A program made the position numbers and the translations under genes. Shown piece after piece: positions 9,506-19,001 of a DNA stretch of 64,000 nucleotides (position 1 is the first letter of the stretch; every line of letters starts with the position of its first letter). The stretch covers positions 70,152-134,151 of the forward strand of contig NZ_MUYU01000012.1 of assembly GCF_002014825.1 (NCBI RefSeq), written 5' to 3'. The DNA comes from Moraxella pluranimalium. GTDB taxonomy: Bacteria; Pseudomonadota; Gammaproteobacteria; Pseudomonadales; Moraxellaceae. The notes under the pieces are model-generated. The model was not told where the DNA came from and searched no databases. It saw only the letters and a list, made by a program, of their open reading frames with translations.

Positions 9506-9523
9506 GTCATATTCAGCAATCAA

Positions 9524-11080
9524 TCAGCTGTTCATCATCAGATATTCAAAGGCTGATAGACCCGCTTTTGAGCCTTCGCCCATTGCGATGTTGATTTGCT
9601 TATATGGCACCGTGGTTACATCGCCACAAGCAAAGATGCCTGGCTTGTCGGTACGGCATTTGGCGTCGATTTCGATCTCACCTTGCGGGGTGGTTTTTAC
9701 CAAGCCTTTGGCGACTTCAGAGTTTGGCACCAGACCGATTTGGACGAATACCGCTGATAGTGGTAGCGTTTGGTTCTCGCCTGTGGTGCGGTCTTGATAA
9801 ATCAGTGCATTGACCTTGCTACCGTCAGTGGTGATTTCTTGGGTGGCAGCTGATTTGATGATGGTGATGTTGTCTTTTGCCATCGCCTTATCCACCAGTA
9901 CTTGGTCAGCACGCAAGGTGTCACCAAACTCAAGTACAGTCACGTGCTTGACGATACCCGCCAAGTCTAGAGCCGCTTCGACACCTGAGTTACCACCACC
10001 GACGACAGCGACATCTTTACCCTTGAAGAATGGGCCGTCACAGTGTGGGCAGTACGCCACGCCATTACCGATGTTCTCATCTTCGCCTTTGACACCAAGC
10101 TTACGCCATTTGGCGCCTGTCGCTAGGATGATGGTGCGAGTTGTCCAGCTTGCACCTGTGTTTAGCGTAACTTGATAGCCGCCTTTGACTTCTTCGATGC
10201 TGCTGACACTCACGTGCTCTTTGACAGTGATGTTGTACTCTTTGATGTGTGTCGCTAGATTGGCAGCAAGCTGATTACCATTGGTTAGCGGAATTGAAAT
10301 CAGGTTCTCGATATCTTGGGTATCTTTGACCTGACCACCGATACGGTCAGCCACCAGTGCCACACGCAAACCCTTACGAGCGGTATAAATCGCCGCCGCA
10401 CTACCTGCAGGGCCACCGCCAATGACGGTCACATCTTGAGTCTCAAGCTGTGGCTCATCCGAGGCTGATAGCAAATCAGGGTATTGCTCTTGTAGTTTTT
10501 CGATAAGCTTGGCAGTATCCACTTTACCATTGGCAAATGGCTTACCGTTCAAGAATACCGCTGGTACGCCTTGAATGCCTTTTTCGGCGACCAATTCAGG
10601 GAATACACCGCCGTCGATCATTTCGTTTTCGATGCCGTCATTTAGGATGGCAAATTGGTTCAACGCCTGCACGACATCAGGGCAGTTGTGGCATGATAGC
10701 GATACAAAAGTTTGGAACTTTAGCGGTGCTTGGATACGCTTGACTAGGCTTTGGATGCCTTCGTCCAGTTTCAAGGTATGACCACCCGCTTGCAGGATCG
10801 CCAGAATCAATGAAGTAAATTCGTGACCGCCTGGGATACCGCTAAAAACGATACCTGTGTCTTTGTTTTCGGTGGTGATCTTAAAGCTCATTGGGCTAAG
10901 ATCGGTATCTACTACGGTCGCATCAAAGCCAATCTTGTCGCTAGTGCCAGCGATTTTGGTCAAAAAATCCACCAATTCGGCACGCTTTTCGTGCTCACCT
11001 GCACCGATGACCATTTGGATTGGGCGAGTCATGTTTTCGCTATAAGTTTTGACAGCGTTTAATAGATTTTGGTCTAACAT
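9524..11080 (-). CDS. ahpF: Alkyl hydroperoxide reductase subunit F
   Basis: A 518-residue NADH-dependent flavoprotein disulfide reductase that recharges AhpC. The N-terminal double thioredoxin fold carries the redox pair in SCHNCPDVV (about residues 129-132). The thioredoxin-reductase-like part has the FAD motif [12 protein letters not shown] and the second pair in [11 protein letters not shown] (about residues 345-348). I started at MLDQNLL, as in E. coli AhpF (521 residues), with AGG upstream. It is separated from ahpC by the DUF465 gene rather than being directly joined as ahpCF. Confidence 0.95.
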   Translation of the reverse strand: MLDQNLLNAVKTYSENMTRPIQMVIGAGEHEKRAELVDFLTKIAGTSDKIGFDATVVDTDLSPMSFKITTENKDTGIVFSGIPGGHEFTSLILAILQAGGHTLKLDEGIQSLVKRIQAPLKFQTFVSLSCHNCPDVVQALNQFAILNDGIENEMIDGGVFPELVAEKGIQGVPAVFLNGKPFANGKVDTAKLIEKLQEQYPDLLSASDEPQLETQDVTVIGGGPAGSAAAIYTARKGLRVALVADRIGGQVKDTQDIENLISIPLTNGNQLAANLATHIKEYNITVKEHVSVSSIEEVKGGYQVTLNTGASWTTRTIILATGAKWRKLGVKGEDENIGNGVAYCPHCDGPFFKGKDVAVVGGGNSGVEAALDLAGIVKHVTVLEFGDTLRADQVLVDKAMAKDNITIIKSAATQEITTDGSKVNALIYQDRTTGENQTLPLSAVFVQIGLVPNSEVAKGLVKTTPQGEIEIDAKCRTDKPGIFACGDVTTVPYKQINIAMGEGSKAGLSAFEYLMMNS

Positions 11081-11299
11081 AATGGATACCTGTATGTCTG
11101 TTGAAATATGCATGAGCATTTGCTCTTGATTGTTATTATAACCTAACGACGCCCAAAGCTGTATTTAAGAATTTCAAACATTGTCATCATCTGTATCAAA
11201 CATCAGCATAATTGCGAATGTACTTGATAATATGCCCCATTCTTGATAAGATAAGTTCAAGCCCAATGGCAATTGATTTTTTAACCAAAGGAGAATACC

Positions 11300-11533
11300 A
11301 TGCTTCCAGAATATCGCGAGCTAATGACCGAACTAAAAACTGAAGGTGATGCTCACTTCCTAAAACTATTCAATGAGCACAACGAACTAGACACCGAAAT
11401 CGACAACCTAGAAAAAGATCCAGTGGCATCAGTTAGCCGCGCTGGTGAAATCGACGAGATGAAGCACAAGAAACTACATCTAAAAGACGAGCTAAAAGCT
11501 TATCTAGAAAAAGTTGCCGCTGAGCGTGCCTAA
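11300..11533 (+). CDS. DUF465 (YdcH-like) small protein
   Basis: 77 residues, almost all helical and highly charged, with the DUF465 pattern HNELDTEIDNLEKDP...MKHKKLHLKDEL. The family function is unknown. It has a good ribosome site (AAAGGAGA) and its own terminator, so it is a monocistronic unit inserted between ahpF and ahpC, which are on the opposite strand. Confidence 0.85.
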   Translation: MLPEYRELMTELKTEGDAHFLKLFNEHNELDTEIDNLEKDPVASVSRAGEIDEMKHKKLHLKDELKAYLEKVAAERA

Positions 11534-11554
11534 TTAGAGTTTGCTTTTGCAATC

Positions 11555-11584
11555 AAATCAGCCACTTGTTGGCTGATTTTTTTT
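11555..11584 (+). terminator. Terminator of the DUF465 gene
   Basis: AAATCAGCCA / TTGGCTGATTT stem followed by a T run. Confidence 0.85.
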
Positions 11585-11617
11585 ATGAATCATCCGCTGT
11601 AACATTTACTAAATCAA

Positions 11618-11650
11618 TAAAAAAACTCCAAACCATAAGGCTTGGAGCTT
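11618..11650 (-). terminator. Terminator of ahpC
   Basis: On the minus strand CTCCAAGCC pairs imperfectly with GGTTTGGAG, followed by seven T. It lies 28 bp after the ahpC stop. Confidence 0.75.
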
Positions 11651-11677
11651 AATATCTATATTATCTTAATCGATAAA

Positions 11678-12244
11678 TTAGATTTTACCAACCAGGTCTA
11701 GGCTTGGCTTCAAGGTTTCTTGACCTGCTTCCCAAGCTGCTGGGCAGACTTCGCCGTCGTTTTCACGAACGTATTGAGCTGCTTTTACTTTACGAACCAT
11801 GTCTTTTGCGCTACGGCCGATGCCTAGGTCGTGGATTTCAGCAACTTTGATTAGACCGTCTGGATCTACTAGGAAAGTACCACGTAGAGCTGCGTGTTGA
11901 CCTTCGATCATGATGTTGAAGCCACGAGTGATGTCGCCAGTACCGTCACCTAGCATTGGGTATTGTACTTTTGAGATCGCTGGAGAAGAATCGTGCCATG
12001 CTTTGTGTACGAAATGCGTGTCAGTAGATACTGCATACACTTCTACGCCAAGACCTTTTAGCTCGTCGTAGTGAGCAGCCATGTCTTCTAGCTCAGTTGG
12101 GCAAACGAAAGTGAAATCGTGTGGGTAGAATAGGAAGATTGCCCACTTGCCTTTTACGTCAGCAGTAGAGATGGTTTTGAATTCGCCGTTAACATAGGCT
12201 TGAGTTGAGAACTCAGGGATGTGTTGGTTGATGATTGCTGTCAT
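11678..12244 (-). CDS. ahpC: Peroxiredoxin AhpC
   Basis: A 188-residue typical two-cysteine peroxiredoxin that reduces hydrogen peroxide and organic peroxides in the cytoplasm. Peroxidatic C48 is in FTFVCPTE and resolving C167 in GEVCPAAW; length equals E. coli AhpC (187). Its partner AhpF is encoded just downstream on the same strand, with DUF465 between. The divergent neighbour is oxyR, and an operator-like element lies between them. Confidence 0.96.
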   Translation of the reverse strand: MTAIINQHIPEFSTQAYVNGEFKTISTADVKGKWAIFLFYPHDFTFVCPTELEDMAAHYDELKGLGVEVYAVSTDTHFVHKAWHDSSPAISKVQYPMLGDGTGDITRGFNIMIEGQHAALRGTFLVDPDGLIKVAEIHDLGIGRSAKDMVRKVKAAQYVRENDGEVCPAAWEAGQETLKPSLDLVGKI

Positions 12245-12335
12245 AATACACCTATAAGGTTGATTGATTTAAAAGCTACCAAAACAAATCCATGCGATAT
12301 CGTGATTGGATATCTTTTGCTTTGGCGTCTTAGTT

Positions 12336-12363
12336 ATAATACAACAAAAAAACATAATTTCAA
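12336..12363 (-). promoter_or_regulatory. Predicted ahpC promoter
   Basis: Reading the minus strand: TTGAAA (-35, 12363-12358) and TATTAT (-10, 12341-12336) with a 16-bp spacer, about 90 bp before the ahpC start. Confidence 0.55.
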
Positions 12364-12379
12364 CAGTTAAAACTTTCAA

Positions 12380-12418
12380 ATCTATTGTTTTATTTTATCA
12401 AACTTAGGTAAAATAGAT
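12380..12418. promoter_or_regulatory. Candidate OxyR operator between ahpC and oxyR
   Basis: Outer inverted repeat ATCTATT (12380-12386) / AATAGAT (12412-12418), about 39 bp end to end, immediately upstream of the predicted ahpC -35. OxyR sites span about 37-45 bp and contain ATAG/CTAT half-sites, so size, motif and position fit. Binding is inferred. Confidence 0.4.
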
Positions 12419-12490
12419 AGTAATATTATTAAAGCTCAACCACCGTGTATCACAGGATGCAAATGAGCACTCATTATATCAAGGAAACCC

Positions 12491-13390
12491 ATGATTACCT
12501 TACGCCAATTGGAATTTGCACTCGCTGTCGCCAAACATCGTCATTTTAAGCGTGCTGCCGAAGAATGTAACATCTCGCAATCCGCACTCAGCCTTGGTAT
12601 CGCCGAGCTTGAAAAACAGCTTGATACCCAAATCTTTGAACGCAATAACAAACAAGTACTCATCACCCCCATCGGTGAAGAGCTACTCGAGCGTGCACAG
12701 CGTATCTTTAGCGAAATCAGTGATTTGACCACCCGAGCGCACAGCCACCAAATCCCGCTCGCCTATCCGATGACCATCGGTATCATCCCGACCATCGCAC
12801 CGTACCTATTGCCAAAGGTGCTACCGACGCTCAAAGACAGCCATCCGCATTTTGAGCTGTCTGTGGTCGAAAAACAGACCGAACGCCTGATTGACCAAGT
12901 ACGCTATGGGCATATCGATACCGCCATCATCGCCCTGCCTTATCCCCTAGAAGGCTTGCACGCATTTGAGTTTTGGGCGGAAGATTTTTTTGCGATTTTG
13001 CCCGAAAATGATGCACATATCGAACTTGGCAAAATCAACAGCGATGATTTGTCCAAGACCAATCTGCTACTACTTGGCGAAGGACACTGCCTAACTGACC
13101 AAGCACTGTCTGTGTGCTCTCTAAGCAAAAGCGAAATCAAATCCAGCTTTTCAGATGCTAGCCTAAACACGCTGATTCAGATGAGCCTAGCTGGTATGGG
13201 GACGACGCTTGTGCCAAAGATGGCACTTGACCAAATCAGCGCCACCAACCAAGTGCGTGCCGTACCCCTAGCAGAAGCAGGCCCGCATCGCCGTCTAGCA
13301 TTCATCACTCGCCTAAACTACGCTCGTGTCAATGATGTGCGCCTATTGAGCGAGATTTTTGGTAAGGCATTGGCAAAAACTGCAAACTGA
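12491..13390 (+). CDS. oxyR: Hydrogen peroxide-responsive LysR regulator OxyR
   Basis: 299 residues: N-terminal LysR winged helix (MITLRQLEFALAVAKHRHFKRAAEECNISQSALS) and a C-terminal sensor domain. The redox pair is in GHCLTDQALSVC, about C199 and C208, the same spacing as E. coli OxyR C199/C208, so direct peroxide sensing by disulfide formation is expected. It is divergent from ahpC, its classic target, and ahead of trxA. Confidence 0.95.
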   Translation: MITLRQLEFALAVAKHRHFKRAAEECNISQSALSLGIAELEKQLDTQIFERNNKQVLITPIGEELLERAQRIFSEISDLTTRAHSHQIPLAYPMTIGIIPTIAPYLLPKVLPTLKDSHPHFELSVVEKQTERLIDQVRYGHIDTAIIALPYPLEGLHAFEFWAEDFFAILPENDAHIELGKINSDDLSKTNLLLLGEGHCLTDQALSVCSLSKSEIKSSFSDASLNTLIQMSLAGMGTTLVPKMALDQISATNQVRAVPLAEAGPHRRLAFITRLNYARVNDVRLLSEIFGKALAKTAN

Positions 13391-13447
13391 TTTTAACATC
13401 GCTGACCAAGCATGAGATAAGTGATGCTATGATTTGTATGCAGGTTT

Positions 13448-13486
13448 AAAAAAATCACCCAAACCGCTTGATTTGGGTGATTTTTT
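13448..13486. terminator. Bidirectional terminator between oxyR and trxA
   Basis: AATCACCCAAA / TTTGGGTGATT stem with flanking A and T runs, between convergent genes. Confidence 0.85.
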
Positions 13487-13539
13487 GTTTGCAGTATCAA
13501 GCTTGAAAATCAAACTTAAAACATCAAACAATGCGCAAA

Positions 13540-13860
13540 TTACAGATGCTTATCAAGTAGTGCTGCAAATTCTGATTTTGGACGGCCGCCGACAACAGCA
13601 TCAACACGCTCGCCATTTTTGAAAACAAATAGCGTCGGGATACTGCGGATACCAAAGCGTGCTGCTGATTCTGGGTTGGCATCGACATCGACTTTGACGA
13701 TTTGTACACGGCCAGCATAATCTTCGGCAAGCTCTTCAAGCACAGGGGCGATGGCTTTACATGGGCCACACCATGCCGCCCAAAAGTCCACCAAAACCAC
13801 TTTGTCAGAATTTAGCACATCAGCATCAAAGCTGGCGTCAGTTGCATTGATAATTGACAT
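13540..13860 (-). CDS. trxA: Thioredoxin
   Basis: A 106-residue cytoplasmic disulfide reductase with the active site WCGPCK at residues 30-35 (C31, C34) and the cis-proline stretch RSIPTLFVF. Length equals E. coli Trx1 (109). It is convergent with oxyR in the oxidative-stress cluster. Confidence 0.96.
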   Translation of the reverse strand: MSIINATDASFDADVLNSDKVVLVDFWAAWCGPCKAIAPVLEELAEDYAGRVQIVKVDVDANPESAARFGIRSIPTLFVFKNGERVDAVVGGRPKSEFAALLDKHL

Positions 13861-14087
13861 AATTTTCTACCTTTTTACATAATCAAAAAAACTATTCACG
13901 AATCGCCTTATCCTAGTGACCAATCTCACCAAGCCCTACGATTTAGCTATCGCTATGATGGGGCTTGTGTTGAAATTTTCAAGATGGCGGTTTTTGCGAT
14001 AAGTCATGGTATAATAACAGGCTTTAGCACCAAAGGCTTGGCTTTGGCGATTGAATTTATCAAAGATACCGATTTATTAGACAAATT

Positions 14088-14816
14088 ATGACACTTTCAG
14101 AGACAGACATCGAGCAGATGAACGCTGCCGAATTGGCGCAATCGGATGAGTTTTTTGCAGAATTTGCCAAGTCCATCACCATCTATGAAGATGATGACAT
14201 TTGGGTGCTGGATAAGCCTGCAGGGCTACTGAGCGTCGATGGGCGACTGCTCAAGGTCAGCTTACAATCTCGGCTACTACGGGTAAATCCTGAAGTCAAG
14301 CTCATCCACAGGCTAGACATGGACACATCAGGGCTGATTATCTTTGCCAAGCACAGCGACGCACAGACGCACATCAGCAAGCAGTTCATCGAACGCATTC
14401 CCCAAAAAGAATATCAAGCGGTGGTCATGGGTAGCATTGTGATGGATGACAAAAAAGGCGTGATTGATGTGCCTGTCCGCTATGAGCCATCGACCAAACC
14501 ACGACATATCGTGGATATGAATTGGGATAAGCGTGCCTTGACACACTATGAAGTGCTACATCATGAACTGCGTCAAGACAGCACGGGCAAGGTACATCCT
14601 GTGACACGAGTGGCGTTAAAGCCCATCACAGGACGCAGTCATCAGCTACGAGTACATATGGTGCATATCGGTCATGTGATGATTGGCGACCCGATTTATG
14701 CCGAAGGTACAGCGCTCACACTCTCGCCAAGACTCAATCTACACGCCCACAAACTGCGCCTAAAGCACCCAACGCACGGCGTATGGATGGATTGGCAAAG
14801 CGATGTGCCGTTTTAG
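14088..14816 (+). CDS. RluA-family pseudouridine synthase
   Basis: 242 residues. The catalytic motif HRLDMDTSG (residues about 74-82, Asp as nucleophile) is that of the RluA family, which isomerises uridine in rRNA or tRNA. It has the family end motif GRSHQLRVHM. There is no S4 domain, and the compact size is like RluA itself (219) rather than RluC or RluD, so 23S rRNA U746/tRNA U32 specificity is possible but not provable here. Confidence 0.88.
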   Translation: MTLSETDIEQMNAAELAQSDEFFAEFAKSITIYEDDDIWVLDKPAGLLSVDGRLLKVSLQSRLLRVNPEVKLIHRLDMDTSGLIIFAKHSDAQTHISKQFIERIPQKEYQAVVMGSIVMDDKKGVIDVPVRYEPSTKPRHIVDMNWDKRALTHYEVLHHELRQDSTGKVHPVTRVALKPITGRSHQLRVHMVHIGHVMIGDPIYAEGTALTLSPRLNLHAHKLRLKHPTHGVWMDWQSDVPF

Positions 14817-14843
14817 CAGCTTATCCACGCCCAAAATACACCC

Positions 14844-14881
14844 AAAAAAATGCCTGTCATCGTATGGATACAGGCATTTTT
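14844..14881. terminator. Bidirectional terminator
   Basis: AAATGCCTGT / ACAGGCATTTTT stem between the convergent pseudouridine synthase and phosphatase-like genes. Confidence 0.85.
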
Positions 14882-14898
14882 GCTTGGATTTTAAACTA

Positions 14899-15228
14899 TC
14901 AAATCAATCCAGAAATCAGCGCACATTGATACAGACGCTTGGCACGAGAGCCCGAGTTACAAAACACCATCACAGGCTTTGGCAGTTCATTGATGAGCTT
15001 GGCAAAGCTTGCGACTTTTGCCTTATCCACACATTCTGAGCCATCAATCGGCAGATGATGATAATCAAGCCCTGCCATGCGTGCGCTGTCTTGGATGCTT
15101 TGGCTGGTCGGCTGATGTTCGCTTTCGTCATCAAATCGCAGATTGACCAAGCTTTTAAAGCCAAGCTTGGCAAGCGTTTGGCATTGGCAAGGATGGATTT
15201 GTTTATATAAAGTGATACTGCTGTGCAT
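14899..15228 (-). CDS. DUF442 / BLH-type phosphatase-like protein
   Basis: 109 residues with a dual-specificity-phosphatase-like fold as in the beta-lactamase-hydrolase-like group: an N-terminal FKSLVNLRFDDE strand-helix and the P-loop-like VFCNSGSRAKR with the nucleophilic cysteine at C90. The active site reads CNSGSR rather than CX5R of classical phosphatases with H before C, as is usual for this group. Members are linked to sulfide metabolism when fused to hydrolases; here it is free-standing and next to a SulP transporter. Confidence 0.75.
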   Translation of the reverse strand: MHSSITLYKQIHPCQCQTLAKLGFKSLVNLRFDDESEHQPTSQSIQDSARMAGLDYHHLPIDGSECVDKAKVASFAKLINELPKPVMVFCNSGSRAKRLYQCALISGLI

Positions 15229-15305
15229 GATGATTTTTCCCCAAATTTTAATGGGAGTATCTTAGCTGATAGCACGCACGCTTGCAATTTTGATTTGGCA
15301 TAAGC

Positions 15306-17003
15306 TTATGAGCGTTTGAGCGTCGCCACCGCTTGATTGGCGCTCAAAAACACCTGCCCTGATAACTGCTGTATCACATCGCTATGGGCAAGCACATCCA
15401 TCACAGGGCCTTTGATTTCGGCAAAGTGCAGCCGTTTGCCTGCACTGATACACTCTTGATTAAAATCATACAGCATCTCTTGGGCGGATAAATCCACATG
15501 ATTGACCGCTGTCATAATCAGCACAATATCAGCAATCGATGCATCCGCCATCAGCCGAGTCAGCTGTGCATGCACGGTTTGGGCATTGCCAAAGTATAGG
15601 CTCTCATCAATGCGTAGTAGTAGCAAGCCTGCAAAAGTCGTCGCCGTATGTCGCTCAATATTGCGAAAATGCTCGCTATCACCCACTCGCCCCACCACAG
15701 CGATATGCACCTGATGCGTGCGATAGACCATCATCGCAAAGCTGGCAAGCAGACCGACGACCAAGCCGACATTGAGCCCAAAGACAATCGATGCACCAAA
15801 GGTCAGCACAAAACACAGCGCATCCGCTCTGTCTTGACGCCATGCACCGATGAGCGTCTTGGTATCGACCATTGAGATGACCGAGCTGATAATCACCGCC
15901 GCCAAGATAGCATAAGGCAATCCTGCCAAATACTGCCCAAAGAACAACACAATCAATAAGATACCGACAGCACAGACGATGGATGACAAGGGGGAATTTG
16001 CGCCGACGGATAAATTTAGGCTCGTACGAGAAATCCCGCCTGCCACCGCAAAGCCACCAAACAGACCGCTTGCGATATTGGCAAAACCAAGCCCCATCAT
16101 TTCTTTGTTGGCGTCATACGGCTCGGCACGCAGTCGAGCATGGTGTGCTGAGACAGTACTGCTTGAAATAAACGCAATCAGCGCAATCAATAACGCCGAT
16201 GGCAACAGCTCAATCATCGTATTAATGCCAAGTGCCGGCAGTTTTGGTGATGCCAAGCCTGCAGGCGGTGTATCTAGCACGCTCACCCCAAGCTCACCAA
16301 GCTGATAATGCACGCCAAGATAAATCGAGCAAGCCACAAGCACAATGACAAACAAGCGATTGCCAAAGCCCATCAGCGGCGCTGGCAGCCATCCCCACAC
16401 CCACCGCTCGCCATAGCGACTGATGAGCAGTAATATCAAAGCACCCAAGCCTATCAGCAAAGTCAGTGTATGAATGGGCTGGGTATTTTGAAAGGTACTG
16501 GTAATGAGTGAAATTAGGCTATCGGTATTGATATTAATACCGAGTAAATTTTTGAATTGGCTGATGATAATCAGCACCGCCGAGCCACTGATAAAGCCTG
16601 CCGCCACGCCACGACTGACAAACTGCATAATCCAGCCCAAGCGAAGCAAACTACCAAGCCACAAAATCACCCCCACCATAAACGCCAAGCCAATCGCAAG
16701 TGCGATGTACTGCAAGCTGCCTGTAGCATAGCCTGATAAGGCACTTGCTGTCATGATGGCAGTGATGGCGACAGGCCCGAGTGCTGATACACTGCTTGAG
16801 CCGATACAGGCATAGACTAGGACGGGTACGATGGATGCGTACAGTCCCATAATGGGCGGTAGGCCTGCCAATGCAGCATAGCCCAGACTTTGGGGAATGA
16901 CAAGCACCGCCATCATTAGTCCGGCATAGACTTCAGGGATGGCGGTGCGGGGTGTGTCGATGAATTGCAAAACCCAGTTGGGTAATAGATTTTGCAATGT
17001 CAT
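15306..17003 (-). CDS. SulP family anion permease with STAS domain
   Basis: 565 residues. The N-terminal 420 or so form a multi-spanning inner-membrane domain with the SulP signature GLPPIMGLYASIVPVLVYA; the C-terminal part (about 440-560) is a cytoplasmic STAS domain. SulP proteins move sulfate, bicarbonate or dicarboxylates; the substrate cannot be read from sequence. It starts 3 bp after the small lipoprotein gene and is probably translated from the same message. Confidence 0.9.
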   Translation of the reverse strand: MTLQNLLPNWVLQFIDTPRTAIPEVYAGLMMAVLVIPQSLGYAALAGLPPIMGLYASIVPVLVYACIGSSSVSALGPVAITAIMTASALSGYATGSLQYIALAIGLAFMVGVILWLGSLLRLGWIMQFVSRGVAAGFISGSAVLIIISQFKNLLGININTDSLISLITSTFQNTQPIHTLTLLIGLGALILLLISRYGERWVWGWLPAPLMGFGNRLFVIVLVACSIYLGVHYQLGELGVSVLDTPPAGLASPKLPALGINTMIELLPSALLIALIAFISSSTVSAHHARLRAEPYDANKEMMGLGFANIASGLFGGFAVAGGISRTSLNLSVGANSPLSSIVCAVGILLIVLFFGQYLAGLPYAILAAVIISSVISMVDTKTLIGAWRQDRADALCFVLTFGASIVFGLNVGLVVGLLASFAMMVYRTHQVHIAVVGRVGDSEHFRNIERHTATTFAGLLLLRIDESLYFGNAQTVHAQLTRLMADASIADIVLIMTAVNHVDLSAQEMLYDFNQECISAGKRLHFAEIKGPVMDVLAHSDVIQQLSGQVFLSANQAVATLKRS

Positions 17004-17006
17004 GGA

Positions 17007-17399
17007 TTATTCTCCGTAGATTTTGACACCTTGAGCAAAGGCACAGCCTTTTTGGCGAGAGGCAACAATCATCGCATCATGCTCACCGTATAGGCGTGAT
17101 AGTGCATTGGTTTTGGCTGATTTTTGACCGCCACTGCCCATGCCTAGACTAATGGTTGGGTAGATGCCATGACGACCGCCAGTGATACCGATGCCGATAC
17201 CTGTTGATGATAGACCCACTTGTTGTTTTTGGGTTTGTTCAACCAGTGCTGTCACACGATTGACTTCTGATTGCAAAGCGGTGCAATCATAGTTTTGGTA
17301 AGTGGTTGGATTGACGTATTGTGGGGCAACTTTACCAGTTGAAGCACAGCCTGTCAACACAAGTGCAGTCGCTGCCGCACCGATGAATAATGCTTTCAT
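17007..17399 (-). CDS. Small predicted lipoprotein
   Basis: 130 residues. Lipobox LVLTGCAS places the lipidated cysteine at C18, so it is anchored in a membrane facing the periplasm. The mature part has a helical segment (LQSEVNRVTALVEQTQKQQ), a glycine-rich stretch and a cysteine near the end; no family is recognised. The ATG at 17399 is preferred over a GTG two codons upstream because AAAAGG is at proper spacing. Confidence 0.75.
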   Translation of the reverse strand: MKALFIGAAATALVLTGCASTGKVAPQYVNPTTYQNYDCTALQSEVNRVTALVEQTQKQQVGLSSTGIGIGITGGRHGIYPTISLGMGSGGQKSAKTNALSRLYGEHDAMIVASRQKGCAFAQGVKIYGE

Positions 17400-17480
17400 A
17401 AACACCTTTTTATATCAAGGAAAAACACGCTTGGCAAGCATAATGCCTGCCAAGCCAACACGGGCAATGCCCAAAAAAAA

Positions 17481-17810
17481 TCAGCTATTTGCTCGGCGAG
17501 ACGCACACAACGGGCTGTCGGGTGCATCTTGCATACTTGCCCATTCATCAGGGGTATAAGCATGAATCGCCAGTGCGTGCACCGTACCGCCATTGGCAGT
17601 CAGATACGGGGCAACTTCGGCATAGACCTTTTGATGGCGAGCAGCTAGGCGAATCCCATCAAAGGCTGTACTTACAATCACAAGCTTAAAGTGGCTTTCT
17701 TTGCCTTCAAAATAGCCTGCGTGCATATGGCTTTCGTTATCAAGCGTCATATGCGTTGGTGCAAGCGATGCCAATGCGGTCAATAAAGCATTCTTGGTTG
17801 GGCTGTTCAT
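17481..17810 (-). CDS. BolA family protein
   Basis: 109 residues with the BolA core: HMHAGYFEGKESHFKLVIVS, then GIRLAARHQKVYAEV and the conserved TVHALAIHAYTPDEW. BolA proteins pair with monothiol glutaredoxins in Fe-S cluster handling and influence cell shape and biofilm. A second paralogue (IbaG type) is at 35485. It lies between the M48 protease and the small lipoprotein on one strand. Confidence 0.87.
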   Translation of the reverse strand: MNSPTKNALLTALASLAPTHMTLDNESHMHAGYFEGKESHFKLVIVSTAFDGIRLAARHQKVYAEVAPYLTANGGTVHALAIHAYTPDEWASMQDAPDSPLCASRRANS

Positions 17811-17828
17811 TATCGATTCACCTGCTGA

Positions 17829-18653
17829 TTAAGAACGCTTTTTGGCAGCTTGATACAATGGCTCAACGGTCGGCACGAGCTCTTGTAAGTTTTTGATGCG
17901 GTTGGCACTGCTTGGGTGCGTGCTCAAAAACTGCGGTATCGAACCACGGTCAGCCGCTTCCATTTTTTGCCACAAAGTCACGGCGGCATTTGGGTTGTAG
18001 CCGGCACGTGCCATCAGCTCAAGCCCCATCTTATCCGCTTCGGCTTCTTGGGTGCGAGAATGTGGCAAATCCAGTCCCAATTGACCTGCCAAGCCCACCA
18101 ACTGCGCTTGACCGCTTGATAGACCCAAAGCGCTTGCGGCAATGCCAAGCACGCCACTGGTTGCCATCTGACGGCTCATTTTTTCGCGAGAATGTTCTCT
18201 GAGTGCGTGCGCCATCTCATGCCCCATGATGGCGGCAATCTCTGCATCGTTAAGCTTTAGACGCTCAATGATACCGCTATAAAACACAATCTTGCCACCT
18301 GGCATCACATAGGCATTGATGGTGTCATCTTTGATGGCGTGCACTTCCCAATTCCATGCATTAGCATCTGGTCGATAAATGGTCGTATGCGGGATAAGCT
18401 TTTGTGAAATGCGTTTTAGGCGATTGACCTGACTATAATCCACATCCAACGTGCCTTTTGAGCGTGCTTCGGCAAGCGTCTCACGATACGCTTGATTGGA
18501 CAATTGCAAAATCTCGCTACTTGATACCAATAGCAACTGCTTGCGGTCAGCACCGACAGCACCTGCTTGTGTGGTGCTAGAACACCCTGTAATCGGTGCA
18601 ATGGTCGCCGCTGCTACGGTCATGGCAAATAGGCTGTGTTTTAACGCTTTCAT
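17829..18653 (-). CDS. M48 family metalloprotease lipoprotein (LoiP/YggG-like)
   Basis: 274 residues. A signal peptide ends in a lipobox (APITGCSS, C24). The zinc motif HEMAH is at about residues 144-148 in GHEMAHALREHSREK, and the third ligand is in the later EAEADKMGLELM. This layout fits periplasmic outer-membrane-attached M48 proteases of the LoiP type, involved in envelope quality control. Substrate unknown. Confidence 0.88.
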   Translation of the reverse strand: MKALKHSLFAMTVAAATIAPITGCSSTTQAGAVGADRKQLLLVSSSEILQLSNQAYRETLAEARSKGTLDVDYSQVNRLKRISQKLIPHTTIYRPDANAWNWEVHAIKDDTINAYVMPGGKIVFYSGIIERLKLNDAEIAAIMGHEMAHALREHSREKMSRQMATSGVLGIAASALGLSSGQAQLVGLAGQLGLDLPHSRTQEAEADKMGLELMARAGYNPNAAVTLWQKMEAADRGSIPQFLSTHPSSANRIKNLQELVPTVEPLYQAAKKRS

Positions 18654-18880
18654 TTGTCATACTCCTTATCGACTTTTTACAAAAAAATCATCAGACTGAT
18701 TATAACCAAAGCTGACTGCCCTGCAAAGCCATCTCAACAAAAAACTACAATAATTATGCAAAACCCGTGCAAATGATAGTCACAGCCGTGCCAAGCCATC
18801 CAAAACACATTTCAAAATCATTCCAAAATCATCCTGCGATGTTTGCCATTGTGACAGATGGCGACAGGTATTGTTATTTT
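18654..18880. other. Divergent intergenic region upstream of the Pho boxes
   Basis: Between the M48 protease and the Pho-box array. I see no gene here; a longer open frame reaching back from pstS to 18858 has no ribosome site and runs through the Pho boxes, so I do not regard it as coding. Confidence 0.5.
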
Positions 18881-18958
18881 ATGTCATCAAATTGTCATGA
18901 AATGTTCACCAAACTGTCATTTGCCCGTCATCAAATTGTCATTTGCTCACCCTACAAT
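18881..18958 (+). promoter_or_regulatory. Pho-box array and promoter of the pst operon
   Basis: Six head-to-tail 11-bp units (18881, 18892, 18903, 18914, 18925, 18936), each close to the Pho half-site NTGTCATNNNN. The third is the weakest (TGTTCACCAAA). The -10 box TACAAT (18953-18958) begins ten bases after the GTCAT of the last unit, the arrangement of PhoB-activated promoters where the Pho box replaces the -35. Confidence 0.85.
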
Positions 18959-19001
18959 AACCCTCAATACATTCAAGCTAATTTTACATTTAGGAGCTAT
19001 C

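Noticed and set aside
9524..12244. Classical ahpCF operon
   Set aside because: ahpC has its own terminator, and a plus-strand DUF465 gene lies between ahpC and ahpF, so they are separate units.
18858..19001. N-terminal extension of PstS
   Set aside because: It would cross the Pho boxes and the -10, has no ribosome site, and the signal peptide begins at 19002.
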